Shown one piece after another: positions 6,067 through 15,287 of a stretch of 64,000 bases of DNA; position 1 is the stretch's first letter; each line of letters starts with the position of its first letter. Origin of the DNA: Actinomadura atramentaria DSM 43919 (GTDB taxonomy: Bacteria > Actinomycetota > Actinomycetes > Streptosporangiales > Streptosporangiaceae); assembly GCF_000381885.1 (NCBI RefSeq), contig NZ_KB907210.1, forward strand, positions 1 to 64,000, read 5' to 3'. The notes beneath the pieces were generated by a model, which was not told the origin of the DNA, searched no databases, and was given only the letters and a program-made list of their open reading frames with translations. The translations under genes were made by a program, and so were the position numbers.

Positions 6067-8226
6067 TCATGACGCCCGGAGAACGATCAGGGCAACGTCG
6101 TCGTTCGAGGGCTCGGGTCCGAAGTCGCGGACGGCGCGCTGGATGCGGGCGGCGACGGCGCCCGCGCTGAGGCCCGCGCAGCCCGCCAGCAGGCGTTCCA
6201 GACCCTGCCCGTCGCCCAGCAGGCGGCCGCCGGAGCGGCGCTCGGTGACGCCGTCGGTGACGCAGAGCAGGACCTGCCCGCTGCGCAGCTCGACGGTGTC
6301 GGTGCCGAAGTCGACGCCGTCGAAGACGCCGAGCAGCGGCTGCGGGCCCGCGGCGTCGCGGACGGAGCCGTCGGGGTCCAGGACGAGCGGCGGCGGGTGC
6401 CCGGCGCTGGTCAGCGTGATGCTGACTCCGTCGCGGCGGGGCCGGGGCGTGATCTCGCCGTGCAGCAGGGTCAGCAGGCGGGCGCGCTCGCCCTCGCCGA
6501 GGATCAGCCGGTTGAGGCGGGTGAGGACGTCGGGGACGCTCATGTCCTCGGCGGCGAGGATGCGCAGCGCGTGCCGGGCGAGGCCGGTGACGGCGGCGGC
6601 CTCCGGGCCGGTGCCGCAGACGTCCCCGATGGCGAACCGCCAGCGCGGCGCGGTCGGCGGGGCGGTGTGGTCCCCGGCGGCGAAGACGTCGTAGAAGTCG
6701 CCGCCGACCTGGTGGCCCTCCCCCGCGGGCTCGTAGACGACGGCCACTTCGAGGCCGGGGATGTCGGGGATGCCGGGCGGGAGCAGGCTGCGCTGCAGCG
6801 CGGTGCTCATCGTGGTCTGCTCGGCGTACAGGCGGGCGTTGTCGACGGCGAGGGCGGCGCGGCGGCTCAGCTCCTCGGCCAGCTCGACGGCGCTGCGCGG
6901 GAAGCGGTCGCCCGCCGGGCGGCCGATGACCAGGGAGCCGATGCGGCGGCCGCGCGCGATGAGCGGGAAGGCGTGGGCGACGTCGTCGGCGAGGCCGCCC
7001 GCGGCGGCGCGGGCCTCGCGCGGGGCGTCGGCCAGGGCGTGCCAGGGGGCGGGCGTCTCCACGGCGGGGACCGCGCCGAGGCCGCCGAGCAGCGCGCGCA
7101 GCGGGTCGACGCGGTTCTCGTCGGCGTGCCAGACGTAGGCGAGGCGGCCGGGGTCGCCGTCGCCGGAGGTGTAGATGGCGCACCACGTCGCCAGCCGGGG
7201 GACGACGAGCTGGGCGACCAGGGCCATCGTGCGCTCCTGGTCGAGGGTGCCGGCGAGCAGGTCGCTGGCCTCGGCGACGAAGCTGAGCCAGCCGCGCCAG
7301 GATCGTTCCAGCTCGCCGATCCGGGCCTTCTCCAGGGAGATCGCGAGTTCGCCCGCGAGGCGTTCGAGGCGGGCGCCGTCGCCCTCGGAGAAGCGGTCGG
7401 GGTCGGCGGCGGTGGCGACGACGAAGCCGGTGAGGCGGCCCTGGGCCTCCAGCGGCGCGGCGGCGACGGACCCGGCGGCCAGCGCGGCGGCGAGCGGGTC
7501 GTCGCCGCCCGCCGTCCAGGCGCGGCCCGACCGCGCGGCGGGGCCGAGGTCCACGACGGACGGCGCGCCGACCGGGGCGTCCGGCGGCAGGCCGGTGGCG
7601 GCTCCGACGACCAGGCCGCCGTCGCGCTCGGTGAGCAGGACGGCGGCGGCGTCGGCGCCGAGCGCGGCGCGGGCGTCCGCGGCGGCCTTCTCCAGGGACT
7701 CGTGGACGCCGGGCGAGCGCAGCAGCCGGTCGGCGGACGCGCTCAGCGCGGTGCCGGGCGCGGCCCCCTCGGTCTCGCCGGGCGCGGGGGCGGGCCGGGC
7801 GCGGCGGCCCCGGCCGCGCGGGGCGCGCTCGGGGACGGGCAGGTCCGTCCCGCCGCCCGCGGGCAGCCGGAACCAGACGCCCTTGGTGCGGCGGTCGTAG
7901 GTGACGCCCCACGCGCTGGCGAGCCGGGCGATCGACGGCAGGCCGCGCCCGCTGGTGGCGTTGACGCCGGGCATCTCCGGGGCGCGGGTGGGGTGCAGGT
8001 CGCGGACCTCGATGCGGACCTCGTCGCCCACGCGGTCGCAGTTGACCTCGAACGAGGTGCCCGCGTAGGTGACGGCGTTGGTGGCCAGCTCGCTGGTGGC
8101 CAGGACCGCGTCGTCGACGGCGTCGGGGAGGTCCCAGTCGGCCAGGACCGTCCGGACGAACCGGCGGGCGTCGGCGACGGCGGTCGCCTCGGAGGGGAAG
8201 GTGGCCGACACCGGCTGCCCATCCAC
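6067..8226 (-). CDS. OsaC-like multidomain regulator: HATPase, GAF, PP2C phosphatase
   Basis: 719 residues, cytosolic. Residues 1-130 form an RsbW-like HATPase domain (Glu-Leu-Ala-Thr-Asn-Ala-Val near 47; Gly-Arg-Gly-Leu-Pro-Ser near 94). Two GAF-like sensor regions follow at about 150-300 and 320-475. The C-terminal 230 residues are a SpoIIE/RsbU PP2C phosphatase with Gly-Gly-Asp-Phe-Tyr-Asp, Gly-Asp-Val-Cys-Gly-Thr-Gly, Ser-Ala-Gly-His-Pro-Pro, Thr-Asp-Gly-Val-Thr-Glu and Ser-Asn-Asp-Asp motifs. The same domain order, divergent from a poly-HAMP kinase, is seen for Streptomyces OsaC, which returns SigB activity to baseline after osmotic stress. The OsaC assignment rests on architecture and neighbourhood, not on alignment. 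Confidence 0.85.
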   Translation of the reverse strand: MDGQPVSATFPSEATAVADARRFVRTVLADWDLPDAVDDAVLATSELATNAVTYAGTSFEVNCDRVGDEVRIEVRDLHPTRAPEMPGVNATSGRGLPSIARLASAWGVTYDRRTKGVWFRLPAGGGTDLPVPERAPRGRGRRARPAPAPGETEGAAPGTALSASADRLLRSPGVHESLEKAAADARAALGADAAAVLLTERDGGLVVGAATGLPPDAPVGAPSVVDLGPAARSGRAWTAGGDDPLAAALAAGSVAAAPLEAQGRLTGFVVATAADPDRFSEGDGARLERLAGELAISLEKARIGELERSWRGWLSFVAEASDLLAGTLDQERTMALVAQLVVPRLATWCAIYTSGDGDPGRLAYVWHADENRVDPLRALLGGLGAVPAVETPAPWHALADAPREARAAAGGLADDVAHAFPLIARGRRIGSLVIGRPAGDRFPRSAVELAEELSRRAALAVDNARLYAEQTTMSTALQRSLLPPGIPDIPGLEVAVVYEPAGEGHQVGGDFYDVFAAGDHTAPPTAPRWRFAIGDVCGTGPEAAAVTGLARHALRILAAEDMSVPDVLTRLNRLILGEGERARLLTLLHGEITPRPRRDGVSITLTSAGHPPPLVLDPDGSVRDAAGPQPLLGVFDGVDFGTDTVELRSGQVLLCVTDGVTERRSGGRLLGDGQGLERLLAGCAGLSAGAVAARIQRAVRDFGPEPSNDDVALIVLRAS

Positions 8227-8536
8227 CAGTCGTTTTCCTCACGTGCGGGGTTTCTCGCGGTCCTGGCTATCGTGGCAGACTGGCCGACCGCCCGGCCAGC
8301 GGGAGGCCGGGGAGCGGCGGGAGCCCGCCGCCGGAATCTCCGCCGGGGACCGCGGCGTCGCCGCCACAATACGTACAGACCGTAACACAAAGATTACGAA
8401 GTCCCATGCCTCCGAGGCCGCGGGCGTCGTACCGTCGGGTTCCGCCGACGCGGCGACGTAGAGTGAAAGTTGCGGCCCGGGAGAGGTGTCCGTCCTTTCC
8501 GGGCATCCCGCATCGCGGACGAGGAGGATGGAGAGC
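8227..8536. other. divergent intergenic region between osaC-like and osaA-like genes
   Basis: No gene is seen in these 310 bases. At 8381-8398 an AT-rich inverted repeat, CGTAA-N8-TTACG, stands out in an otherwise GC-rich region and could be an operator for one or both divergent genes. The plus-strand gene has a GAGGAGG ribosome site at 8521-8527. I could not assign a consensus promoter to either strand. Confidence 0.4.
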
Positions 8537-11500
8537 ATGCCCCGAACCGCGTCCCGATCCGGCCAGGGCGCCCGCACTGCGGGCGCGTCGCCGAAGGACA
8601 CGACGCCGCGGTACAGCGACGCCGACCTCCAGCCGCTGCTGCGCGCGCTCGTCGCGGTGCGGGACGGCAGGCTGCGCGCGGACGTCGAGGTGCCCGGCGA
8701 GGGCGCGGTCGCGCAGGCGGCGGCGATCCTGGACGAGATCCGCGAGAACGGCCGCCACCTGTCGGCGGAGCTGGGCCGCGTCCGCCGGGAGATCGGCCGG
8801 GACGGGCGGCTGCTCGGCCGGGTGCGGCCGGGGCCGATGCGCGGCGAGTGGGCGGCGGCGGCCGAGGACACCAACGCGATCGTCGGGAAGCTGACGGAGC
8901 TGGCGACGGGCATGCACCGGGTGGTGGAGGCCGTCGCCAAGGGCGACCTGACCCAGCGGGTGGACCTGCGGGTGAACGGCCGTCCGATGCGGGGCGAGCT
9001 GCTGCGCATGGCGCGGTCGGTGAACTCGATGGTGGAGCTGCTGGACCAGTTCACCTGGGAGGTCACGCAGTTCTCCCGCGAGGTCGGCACCGAGGGGCGG
9101 CTGGGCGGCAAGGCGTCGGCGAAGGGCATGACGGGCCGCTGGCGGGACGCGACGGCGGCGGTGAACGTCATGGCGAGCCGGCTGACGGCGCAGGTCCGCG
9201 ACATCGCCGAGGTGACGACGGCGGTGGCGCGCGGCGACCTGACCCGCAAGGTGACGGTCGAGGCGACGGGCGAGCTGCAGGAGCTGAAGCTGACCGTCAA
9301 CACGATGGTGGACCAGCTCTCGGCGTTCGCGGACGAGGTCACGCGGGTGGCGCGCGAGGTGGGGACGGAGGGCCAGCTCGGCGGGCAGGCGAACGTCCGG
9401 GGCGTGAGCGGGGTCTGGAAGGACCTGACCGACAACGTCAACGCGATGGCGAACAACCTGACGTACCAGGTGCGGAACATCGCGCAGGTGACGACGGCGG
9501 TGGCCGAGGGCGACCTCGGCAAGAAGATCACCGTGGACGCGCAGGGCGAGATCCTGCAGCTCAAGAACACGATCAACCAGATGGTCGACACGCTGTCGGC
9601 GTTCGCGGACGAGGTCACGCGCGTGGCGCGGGAGGTCGGCACCGAGGGGCGGCTCGGCGGGCAGGCGCGGGTGCCGGGCGTGAGCGGCGTCTGGAAGGAC
9701 CTGACGAACAACGTCAACGGCATGGCGTCGAACCTGACCTACCAGGTCCGCAACATCGCCCAGGTGACGACGGCGGTGGCCGAGGGCGACCTCGGCAAGA
9801 AGATCACGGTCGACGCGCAGGGCGAGATCCTGCAGCTCAAGGACACCATCAACACGATGGTCGACACCCTGTCCGCCTTCGCCGACGAGGTCACCCGAGT
9901 CGCGCGGGAGGTCGGCACCGAGGGGCGGCTGGGCGGGCAGGCGCGCGTCGGCGGCGTCAGCGGGGTCTGGAAGGACCTCACCGACAACGTGAACTCGATG
10001 GCCAACAACCTGACCACGCAGGTGCGCGGCATCGCGCAGGTGACGACGGCCGTCGCGCAGGGCGACCTGGGCAAGAAGATCTCGGTGGACGCCCAGGGCG
10101 AGATCCTGCAGCTCAAGGACACCATCAACACGATGGTCGACACCTTGTCGGCCTTCGCCGACGAGGTCACCCGCGTCGCCCGCGAGGTCGGCACCGAGGG
10201 ACAGCTCGGCGGGCAGGCGATCGTGCCCGGCGCGGGCGGCATGTGGAAGGACCTCACCGACAACGTCAACGGGATGGCGTCGAACCTGACGTACCAGGTC
10301 CGCAACATCGCGCAGGTCGCGACGGCCGTCGCGCACGGCGATCTGACCCGGCGCATCGACGTCAACGCCCAGGGCGAGATCCTGGAGCTGAAGACCACGC
10401 TGAACACGATGGTGGACACGCTGTCGTCGTTCGCGTCCGAGGTGACGCGCGTCGCCAAGGAGGTCGGCAGCGAGGGGCGGCTGGGCGGGCAGGCCGAGGT
10501 CGAGGGCGTGTCGGGGACGTGGAAGCGCCTCACCGAGAGCGTCAACGAGCTGGCCTCCAACCTGACGACGCAGGTCCGCGCGATCGGCGAGGTCGCCCGC
10601 GCCGTCGCCAGCGGCGACCTGACCCGCACCATCGAGGTCGCGGCGCGCGGCGAGGTCGCGGAGCTGAAGGACAACGTCAACCTCATGGTGACGACGCTGC
10701 GGGAGAGCACGCGCGCCAACGAGGAGCAGGACTGGCTCAAGTCGAACCTGGCGCGGATCGGCGGCCTGATGCAGGGCCACCGGGACCTCGAGCAGGTCGC
10801 GGAGCTGATCATGCGGGAGCTGACGCCGACGGCGAGCGCGCAGTTCGGCGCGTTCTACCTGGCCGAGGAGACCGGCGACGAGACCGAGCTGGTGCTGCTC
10901 GCCGGGTACGGCGTCAAGCGCGACCTGGCCGGGAAGGTGTCGTTCGGGCTCGGCGAGGGGCTGGTCGGGCAGGCCGCGGAGGAACGGCGGACGATCATCA
11001 TCTCCGACGCGCCCGGCGACCACGTCAAGATCCGGTCGGGGCTCGGAGAGTCCGCGCCGGTGAACATCATCGTGCTGCCGATCGTGTTCGAGGAGAAGGT
11101 GCTCGGCGCGATCGAGCTGGCGTCGTTCAGCCAGTTCAGCGACGTCCATCTGGCGTTCTTCCGGCAGCTCATCGAGACGATCGGCGTCACCCTCAACGCG
11201 ATCAGCGCCAACACCCGCACCGAGGCGCTGCTGTCGGAGTCGCAGCGCCTCGCCCAGGAGCTGCAGGAACGGTCCGACGAGCTGCAGCGGCAGCAGGGCG
11301 AGCTGCGGCACTCCAACACCGAGCTGGAGGAGAAGGCGGCGCTGCTGGCCCAGCAGAACCGCGCGATCGAGATCCAGAACTTCCAGATCGAGCAGGCGCG
11401 CCGCACGCTGGAGGAGCGCGCGCAGCAGCTCGCGGTGTCGTCGCGGTACAAGTCGGAGTTCCTGGCGAACATGTCGCACGAGCTGCGGACGCCGCTGAAC

Positions 11501-12757
11501 AGCCTGCTCGTCCTGGCCAAGCTGCTGTCGGAGAACCAGGGCGGCAACCTCACCGACAAGCAGGTCGAGTTCGCGCGGACGATCTACGGCTCGGGCACCG
11601 ACCTGCTGGAGCTGATCAACGACATCCTCGACCTGGCGAAGGTCGAGGCGGGGAAGATGGAGCTGCACCCGCAGCGGCTGTCGGTGGCGGCGCTCGTCGA
11701 CTACGTGGACGCGACGTTCCGGCCGCTGTCGACCGACAAGGGGCTGCGGTTCGGCGTGGAGGTCGCGCCGGACGTCCCGGCGGAGCTGCGCACCGACGAG
11801 CAGCGGCTCCAGCAGGTGCTGCGGAACCTGCTGTCGAACGCGGTGAAGTTCACCGCCGAGGGCGAGGTCCGGCTGCGGATCGAGCGCGCCGGGGACATCG
11901 AGTTCACGCTGCCCGCGCTGTGGAACACCCCGGACGTCCTGGCGTTCCGGGTGATCGACACCGGGATCGGGGTGAGCGCGGACAAGCTCCAGGTGATCTT
12001 CGAGGCGTTCCAGCAGGCGGACGGGACGACGAGCCGCCGCTACGGCGGCACCGGGCTCGGGCTGTCGATCAGCCGGAACATCGCGCGGCTGCTCGGCGGC
12101 GAGATCCACGCCGAGAGCGAGCCGGGGCACGGCAGCGTGTTCACGCTGTACGTCCCGGCGCGGTACGCCGAGCCGGAGGGGCGGCGGCGCGTCCCGCCCG
12201 CCGAGGAGGAGCCCGCCGAGCCGGGCCGGATCACGGCGGCGCGGCCCGCGGCGGCCGAGGCCGAGCCCGCGTCCCACGACCGCGAGGAGCGGGCCGAGGC
12301 GCCCGGCGGCGGCGAGCCCGCGCTGACCGGGACGCTGTCGGAGCCGCCCGCGGACTACCTCGACACGGTGCTGTCGGGCCGCAAGGTGCTGATCGTCGAC
12401 GACGACGTCCGCAACGTGTTCGCCCTGACCAGCGTGCTGGAGGGCTACGGCATGGACGTCCTGTACGCCGAGGACGGGCAGGCGGGCATCAACCTGCTGC
12501 ACCAGCACCCGGACGTGTCGGTGGTCCTGATGGACGTGATGATGCCGGGGCTGGACGGGTACGCCACGACGGCGGCGATCCGCGACATGCCGCAGTTCGC
12601 CGATCTGCCGATCATCGTGATCACGGCGAAGGTGATGAAGGGCGACCGGGAGAAGAGCATGGAGTCCGGCGCGTCGGACTACGTCCCCAAGCCGGTGGAC
12701 GTCGACCATCTGCTGGACGTGATGCGGCGCTGGCTGCAGCCGTCCCCCGTGCGGTAG
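8537..12757 (+). CDS. osaA: soluble poly-HAMP hybrid histidine kinase (OsaA-like)
   Basis: 1406 residues. ATG 8537 is chosen because GAGGAGG ends nine bases upstream; ATG 8528 touches it. No membrane segment is evident. Residues about 100-725 are HAMP domains in 92-residue units, each with a Gly-Asp-Leu-Thr/Gly module and a Glu-Val-Gly-Thr-Glu-Gly module. A GAF domain (740-890), a coiled coil, HisKA (Met-Ser-His-Glu-Leu-Arg-Thr-Pro, His near 980), HATPase (Gly-Gly-Thr-Gly-Leu-Gly-Leu) and a receiver (about 1285-1398, Asp in Val-Leu-Met-Asp-Val-Met-Met-Pro) follow. This is the group III/Nik1-like layout of OsaA, a Streptomyces osmoadaptation kinase. The response-regulator gene follows directly. 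Confidence 0.9.
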   Translation: MPRTASRSGQGARTAGASPKDTTPRYSDADLQPLLRALVAVRDGRLRADVEVPGEGAVAQAAAILDEIRENGRHLSAELGRVRREIGRDGRLLGRVRPGPMRGEWAAAAEDTNAIVGKLTELATGMHRVVEAVAKGDLTQRVDLRVNGRPMRGELLRMARSVNSMVELLDQFTWEVTQFSREVGTEGRLGGKASAKGMTGRWRDATAAVNVMASRLTAQVRDIAEVTTAVARGDLTRKVTVEATGELQELKLTVNTMVDQLSAFADEVTRVAREVGTEGQLGGQANVRGVSGVWKDLTDNVNAMANNLTYQVRNIAQVTTAVAEGDLGKKITVDAQGEILQLKNTINQMVDTLSAFADEVTRVAREVGTEGRLGGQARVPGVSGVWKDLTNNVNGMASNLTYQVRNIAQVTTAVAEGDLGKKITVDAQGEILQLKDTINTMVDTLSAFADEVTRVAREVGTEGRLGGQARVGGVSGVWKDLTDNVNSMANNLTTQVRGIAQVTTAVAQGDLGKKISVDAQGEILQLKDTINTMVDTLSAFADEVTRVAREVGTEGQLGGQAIVPGAGGMWKDLTDNVNGMASNLTYQVRNIAQVATAVAHGDLTRRIDVNAQGEILELKTTLNTMVDTLSSFASEVTRVAKEVGSEGRLGGQAEVEGVSGTWKRLTESVNELASNLTTQVRAIGEVARAVASGDLTRTIEVAARGEVAELKDNVNLMVTTLRESTRANEEQDWLKSNLARIGGLMQGHRDLEQVAELIMRELTPTASAQFGAFYLAEETGDETELVLLAGYGVKRDLAGKVSFGLGEGLVGQAAEERRTIIISDAPGDHVKIRSGLGESAPVNIIVLPIVFEEKVLGAIELASFSQFSDVHLAFFRQLIETIGVTLNAISANTRTEALLSESQRLAQELQERSDELQRQQGELRHSNTELEEKAALLAQQNRAIEIQNFQIEQARRTLEERAQQLAVSSRYKSEFLANMSHELRTPLNSLLVLAKLLSENQGGNLTDKQVEFARTIYGSGTDLLELINDILDLAKVEAGKMELHPQRLSVAALVDYVDATFRPLSTDKGLRFGVEVAPDVPAELRTDEQRLQQVLRNLLSNAVKFTAEGEVRLRIERAGDIEFTLPALWNTPDVLAFRVIDTGIGVSADKLQVIFEAFQQADGTTSRRYGGTGLGLSISRNIARLLGGEIHAESEPGHGSVFTLYVPARYAEPEGRRRVPPAEEEPAEPGRITAARPAAAEAEPASHDREERAEAPGGGEPALTGTLSEPPADYLDTVLSGRKVLIVDDDVRNVFALTSVLEGYGMDVLYAEDGQAGINLLHQHPDVSVVLMDVMMPGLDGYATTAAIRDMPQFADLPIIVITAKVMKGDREKSMESGASDYVPKPVDVDHLLDVMRRWLQPSPVR
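9212..10591 (+). repeat. five 276-bp tandem repeats encoding HAMP units
   Basis: The motif GTGACGACGGCGGTGGC or a close variant recurs at 9212, 9488, 9764, 10040 and 10316, exactly 276 bases (92 codons) apart. The middle units are nearly identical in DNA, including the block encoding [10 protein letters not shown]. This is an in-frame coding repeat that could expand or contract by recombination. Confidence 0.9.
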
Positions 12758-12799
12758 GCGGGTGCGATAGGCAGGTGCGGTAGGCCGGTGCGGTAGGCC
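12748..12799. repeat. four tandem copies of a 13-bp repeat
   Basis: Units at 12748, 12761, 12774 and 12787 follow the pattern GGTGCGGTAGGCC; the last two are identical and the first two differ by one to three bases. The first copy includes the kinase stop codon, so the array begins at the end of the coding sequence and fills half of the 100-base gap to the regulator gene. Each unit carries an in-frame or out-of-frame TAG. Purpose unknown. Confidence 0.85.
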
Positions 12800-12857
12800 G
12801 CGCGGCGGGGCGTGGGGACGGGCGAGACGGGCCGAGACGAGCGGGGAGAGCGGACGC

Positions 12858-13877
12858 GTGGACGACCGGGCGAAGATCCTTCTGGTGGACGACCGGGAGG
12901 AGAACCTGATCGCGCTGGAGGCGATCCTCAGCTCCCTCGACCAGGACCTGGTGCGCGCCCGGTCCGGCGAGGAGGCGCTGAAGGCGCTGCTGACCGGCGA
13001 GTTCGCGGTGATCCTGCTGGACGTCGTGATGCCGGGGATGGACGGGTTCGAGACGGCGCGGGACATCAAGCGCCGCCGCAAGACCCGCGATCTGCCGATC
13101 ATCTTCCTGACGGCGGTGGACAGCGACCCCGACTACGCGTTCCGGGGCTACGCGGCGGGCGCGGTGGACTTCATCGCCAAGCCGTTCGACCCGTGGGTGC
13201 TGCGCGCGAAGGTGTCGGTGTTCGTGGAGCTGCACGCCAAGAACCGGCAGCTCCGGGAGCAGACGAACCGGCTGCGCGAGCAGGCGGCGCAGCTCCGCGA
13301 CCAGGCCGCGCTGCTGGCGGCGCGGTCCGCCGGGGTGGCCGCCCCGGACCGGGTGCTGTCCCTGCTCGGCGAGGTCGGCGACCAGGTCGGGGTGCTCGCG
13401 GAGCGGGTGTCTCCGGGCGCGGACGCGGAACTCGCGGAACTGCGGCGGCGCCTCGACGCCCTGGCCGCGGCGCTGGGCGCGGAGCCGGACGCGGACGGCG
13501 ACGCGAGCGGCGCGCAGGGCGCTGCGGGCAGTGGCGGCACGGGCGGTAGCTCGGGCGATACGAACGCCGGTGCGGGCGGCTCGGACATGGGCGGCGGCGC
13601 GGGCGACGGCGTGGGCGCCGCGAGGAGCGCGGGCGGTAGCTCGGGCGGTGCGGACGCCGGGACGGGCCGCTCGGACATGGGCGGCGCGGGCGGCGAGAAG
13701 AGCGCGGGCGGCTCGGATGCCGGGATGGGCGGCGCGGGCGGCGAGAAGAGCACGGGCGGCTCGGATGCCGAGGTGGGCGGCGGGTCGACCGGCGGTGCGG
13801 GTGCCGGTGCTGGTGGGGATGCCGGGGCCGAGGCCGGGAGCGGGGCGGACGCCGGGTCCGGGGCGACCGGCGGGTGA
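12858..13877 (+). CDS. osaB: OsaB-like response regulator with coiled coil and Gly-rich tail
   Basis: 339 residues, GTG at 12858. Residues 6-125 are a receiver domain: acidic Asp-Asp near 12, phosphoacceptor Asp in Leu-Leu-Asp-Val-Val-Met-Pro near 56, Thr in Leu-Thr-Ala and Lys in Ala-Lys-Pro-Phe. Residues 128-215 are heptad-rich (Leu-Arg-Glu-Gln repeats) and likely coiled. There is no DNA-binding domain. Residues 220-339 are Gly/Ala/Ser/Asp repeats with Gly-Gly-Ser-Asp and Gly-Glu-Lys-Ser modules, probably disordered. Receiver plus coiled coil after a poly-HAMP kinase matches OsaB of Streptomyces; the long Gly-rich tail is unusual and may vary between strains. Confidence 0.82.
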   Translation: MDDRAKILLVDDREENLIALEAILSSLDQDLVRARSGEEALKALLTGEFAVILLDVVMPGMDGFETARDIKRRRKTRDLPIIFLTAVDSDPDYAFRGYAAGAVDFIAKPFDPWVLRAKVSVFVELHAKNRQLREQTNRLREQAAQLRDQAALLAARSAGVAAPDRVLSLLGEVGDQVGVLAERVSPGADAELAELRRRLDALAAALGAEPDADGDASGAQGAAGSGGTGGSSGDTNAGAGGSDMGGGAGDGVGAARSAGGSSGGADAGTGRSDMGGAGGEKSAGGSDAGMGGAGGEKSTGGSDAEVGGGSTGGAGAGAGGDAGAEAGSGADAGSGATGG

Positions 13878-13970
13878 GGTCCGCCTGACCTCTCGGACGG
13901 TCAGGGGTGGCCGTCCGGTCAGGCGCGGCGGGGTGTGCGCGCGGCTACTGTTCCGCTGCGGAGGTGGGAC

Positions 13971-15287
13971 ATGGACGCCGCCGCGCTGTTCGCCGCCGGG
14001 GCCGGAGCCGGGCTGCTCGCCGGGGCGACGTCCTGCGCCGCCGTGCAGCTCGGGCTGCTGGCGGGCGCCGTGCGGGACGCCCGGCGGCCCGCCGGGCCGG
14101 TCGCCGCGTTCCTCGGCGCGAAGCTGGCCGTCCACACGGCGCTCGGCGCGGTGCTGGGCGCGCTCGGCCGCGACGTCCAGCCCGGCCCGCACTGGCGCGG
14201 CGCGTTCCTGATGGCGGCGGCCGCCGTCCTGCTGCTCTTCGCCCTCGACCTCGCGGGCGTCCCCCGCCCCGCCTGGACCCGGGCGCGCAGGAACAGGCCG
14301 ACGCACGATGCCGCGTGCGCGGCGCTGCCCGCGCGCTTAGCCACCGGACCCGCGACCGGCGGTCCGACCGGCGGCGCAGCGGACGGCGGCCCGGCGGACG
14401 GCGGCCCGGCGGACGGCGGCGCAGCGGTCGCAGGAGCGGACGGCGGCCCGGCGGACGGCGGGCGGGCGCGCGCCGATGGAGCGGACAGCGACGCGGCCGG
14501 TGCCGGCGCGGCTGGGGGTGGCACGGCCGGTGCCGACGCGGCCGGTGCCGACGCGGCCGGGGGTGGCACGGCCGGTGGCAACACGGCCGATGCCGACGCG
14601 GCCGGGGGCGGCACGGCCGACAGCGGCACGGCCGGTGGCGGCTCGGTGGGGGTTTGCGGGGGTGGGCGGGTGCGGTTTCGGCGGCCGGTGGTGGTGGGGG
14701 CCGCGACGTTGCTGGTGCCGTGCGGGCTGACGCTGTCGGCGGAGCTGCTGGCGGTCTCGTCGCGGTCGCCGGTCGGCGGGGCGGCGGTGCTGGCGGGGTT
14801 CGTGCTGGGGACCGTACCGGTGTTCGCGGTGGCGGGGCTGGCGGCCGGGCGGGTGCTGCGGGCGCTGCGCGGGCGGCTGACCGTGCTGGTCGCGGCGGCG
14901 ATGGTGCTGACGGCGGGGTGGACGCTGCTGGCCGGGCTGCGGCTCGGCGGCTGGCTGCCGGACGGCGGCGGGACCGCGTCGGCGGAGGTGTCGGCACGGT
15001 TCGTGCGGACGGACGCGTCCGGCACGCAGATCGTGACGGTGTGGGCGCTGACCGACGGCTACCGGCCCGCGCTGCTGACGGCGCGGGCCGGCGTCCCGAC
15101 CGTGCTGGAGATCAGGACGGAGCGGACGCACGGGCATACCCGCGTCCTGACGATCCCGTCGCTGGACCGGGACGTCGCGCTGCCCGAGACGGGCACGACG
15201 CGCGTCGCGCTGGGCGTGCCGGGGCGCGGCCGGTTGCGCTTCACGTGCGCGTCCGGCCACTACCCCGGCGCGGTCACGTTCAGGTGA
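13971..15287 (+). CDS. TauE/SafE- or DsbD-like membrane protein with cupredoxin-like tail
   Basis: 438 residues, ATG 13971 after GAGGTGGG. The first membrane block (about residues 1-105) starts with a Ser-Cys-Ala-Ala motif like the Cys-containing first helix of UreH/DsbD-type transporters. A low-complexity linker of about 110 residues (Asp-Gly-Gly-Pro-Ala and Ala-Gly-Gly-Gly-Thr repeats) splits it from a second block of helices (about 228-335) with Val-Pro-Cys-Gly-Leu. The last 80 residues are exported and resemble a cupredoxin: they end in Phe-Thr-Cys-Ala-Ser-Gly-His-Tyr, which could hold copper. Similar architectures are annotated as sulfite exporter or copper-handling proteins. Substrate unknown. 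It overlaps convergent gltX by 8 bases. Confidence 0.7.
   Translation: MDAAALFAAGAGAGLLAGATSCAAVQLGLLAGAVRDARRPAGPVAAFLGAKLAVHTALGAVLGALGRDVQPGPHWRGAFLMAAAAVLLLFALDLAGVPRPAWTRARRNRPTHDAACAALPARLATGPATGGPTGGAADGGPADGGPADGGAAVAGADGGPADGGRARADGADSDAAGAGAAGGGTAGADAAGADAAGGGTAGGNTADADAAGGGTADSGTAGGGSVGVCGGGRVRFRRPVVVGAATLLVPCGLTLSAELLAVSSRSPVGGAAVLAGFVLGTVPVFAVAGLAAGRVLRALRGRLTVLVAAAMVLTAGWTLLAGLRLGGWLPDGGGTASAEVSARFVRTDASGTQIVTVWALTDGYRPALLTARAGVPTVLEIRTERTHGHTRVLTIPSLDRDVALPETGTTRVALGVPGRGRLRFTCASGHYPGAVTFR

Noticed and set aside
9212..10591. Regular repeats that might suggest a CRISPR-like array
   Set aside because: The 276-base period is exactly 92 codons, the whole repeat is coding, and it encodes HAMP domains.
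12748..12799. Short tandem repeats as a CRISPR or an attachment site
   Set aside because: The 13-base units are directly adjacent with no spacers and no integrase or cas gene is near.
8267..13102. A very long open frame on the minus strand opposite the hybrid kinase gene
   Set aside because: It mirrors the codon pattern of the real kinase gene in high-GC DNA, is made of Arg/Ala/Asp/Leu-rich low-complexity sequence, and has no ribosome site or family motif.
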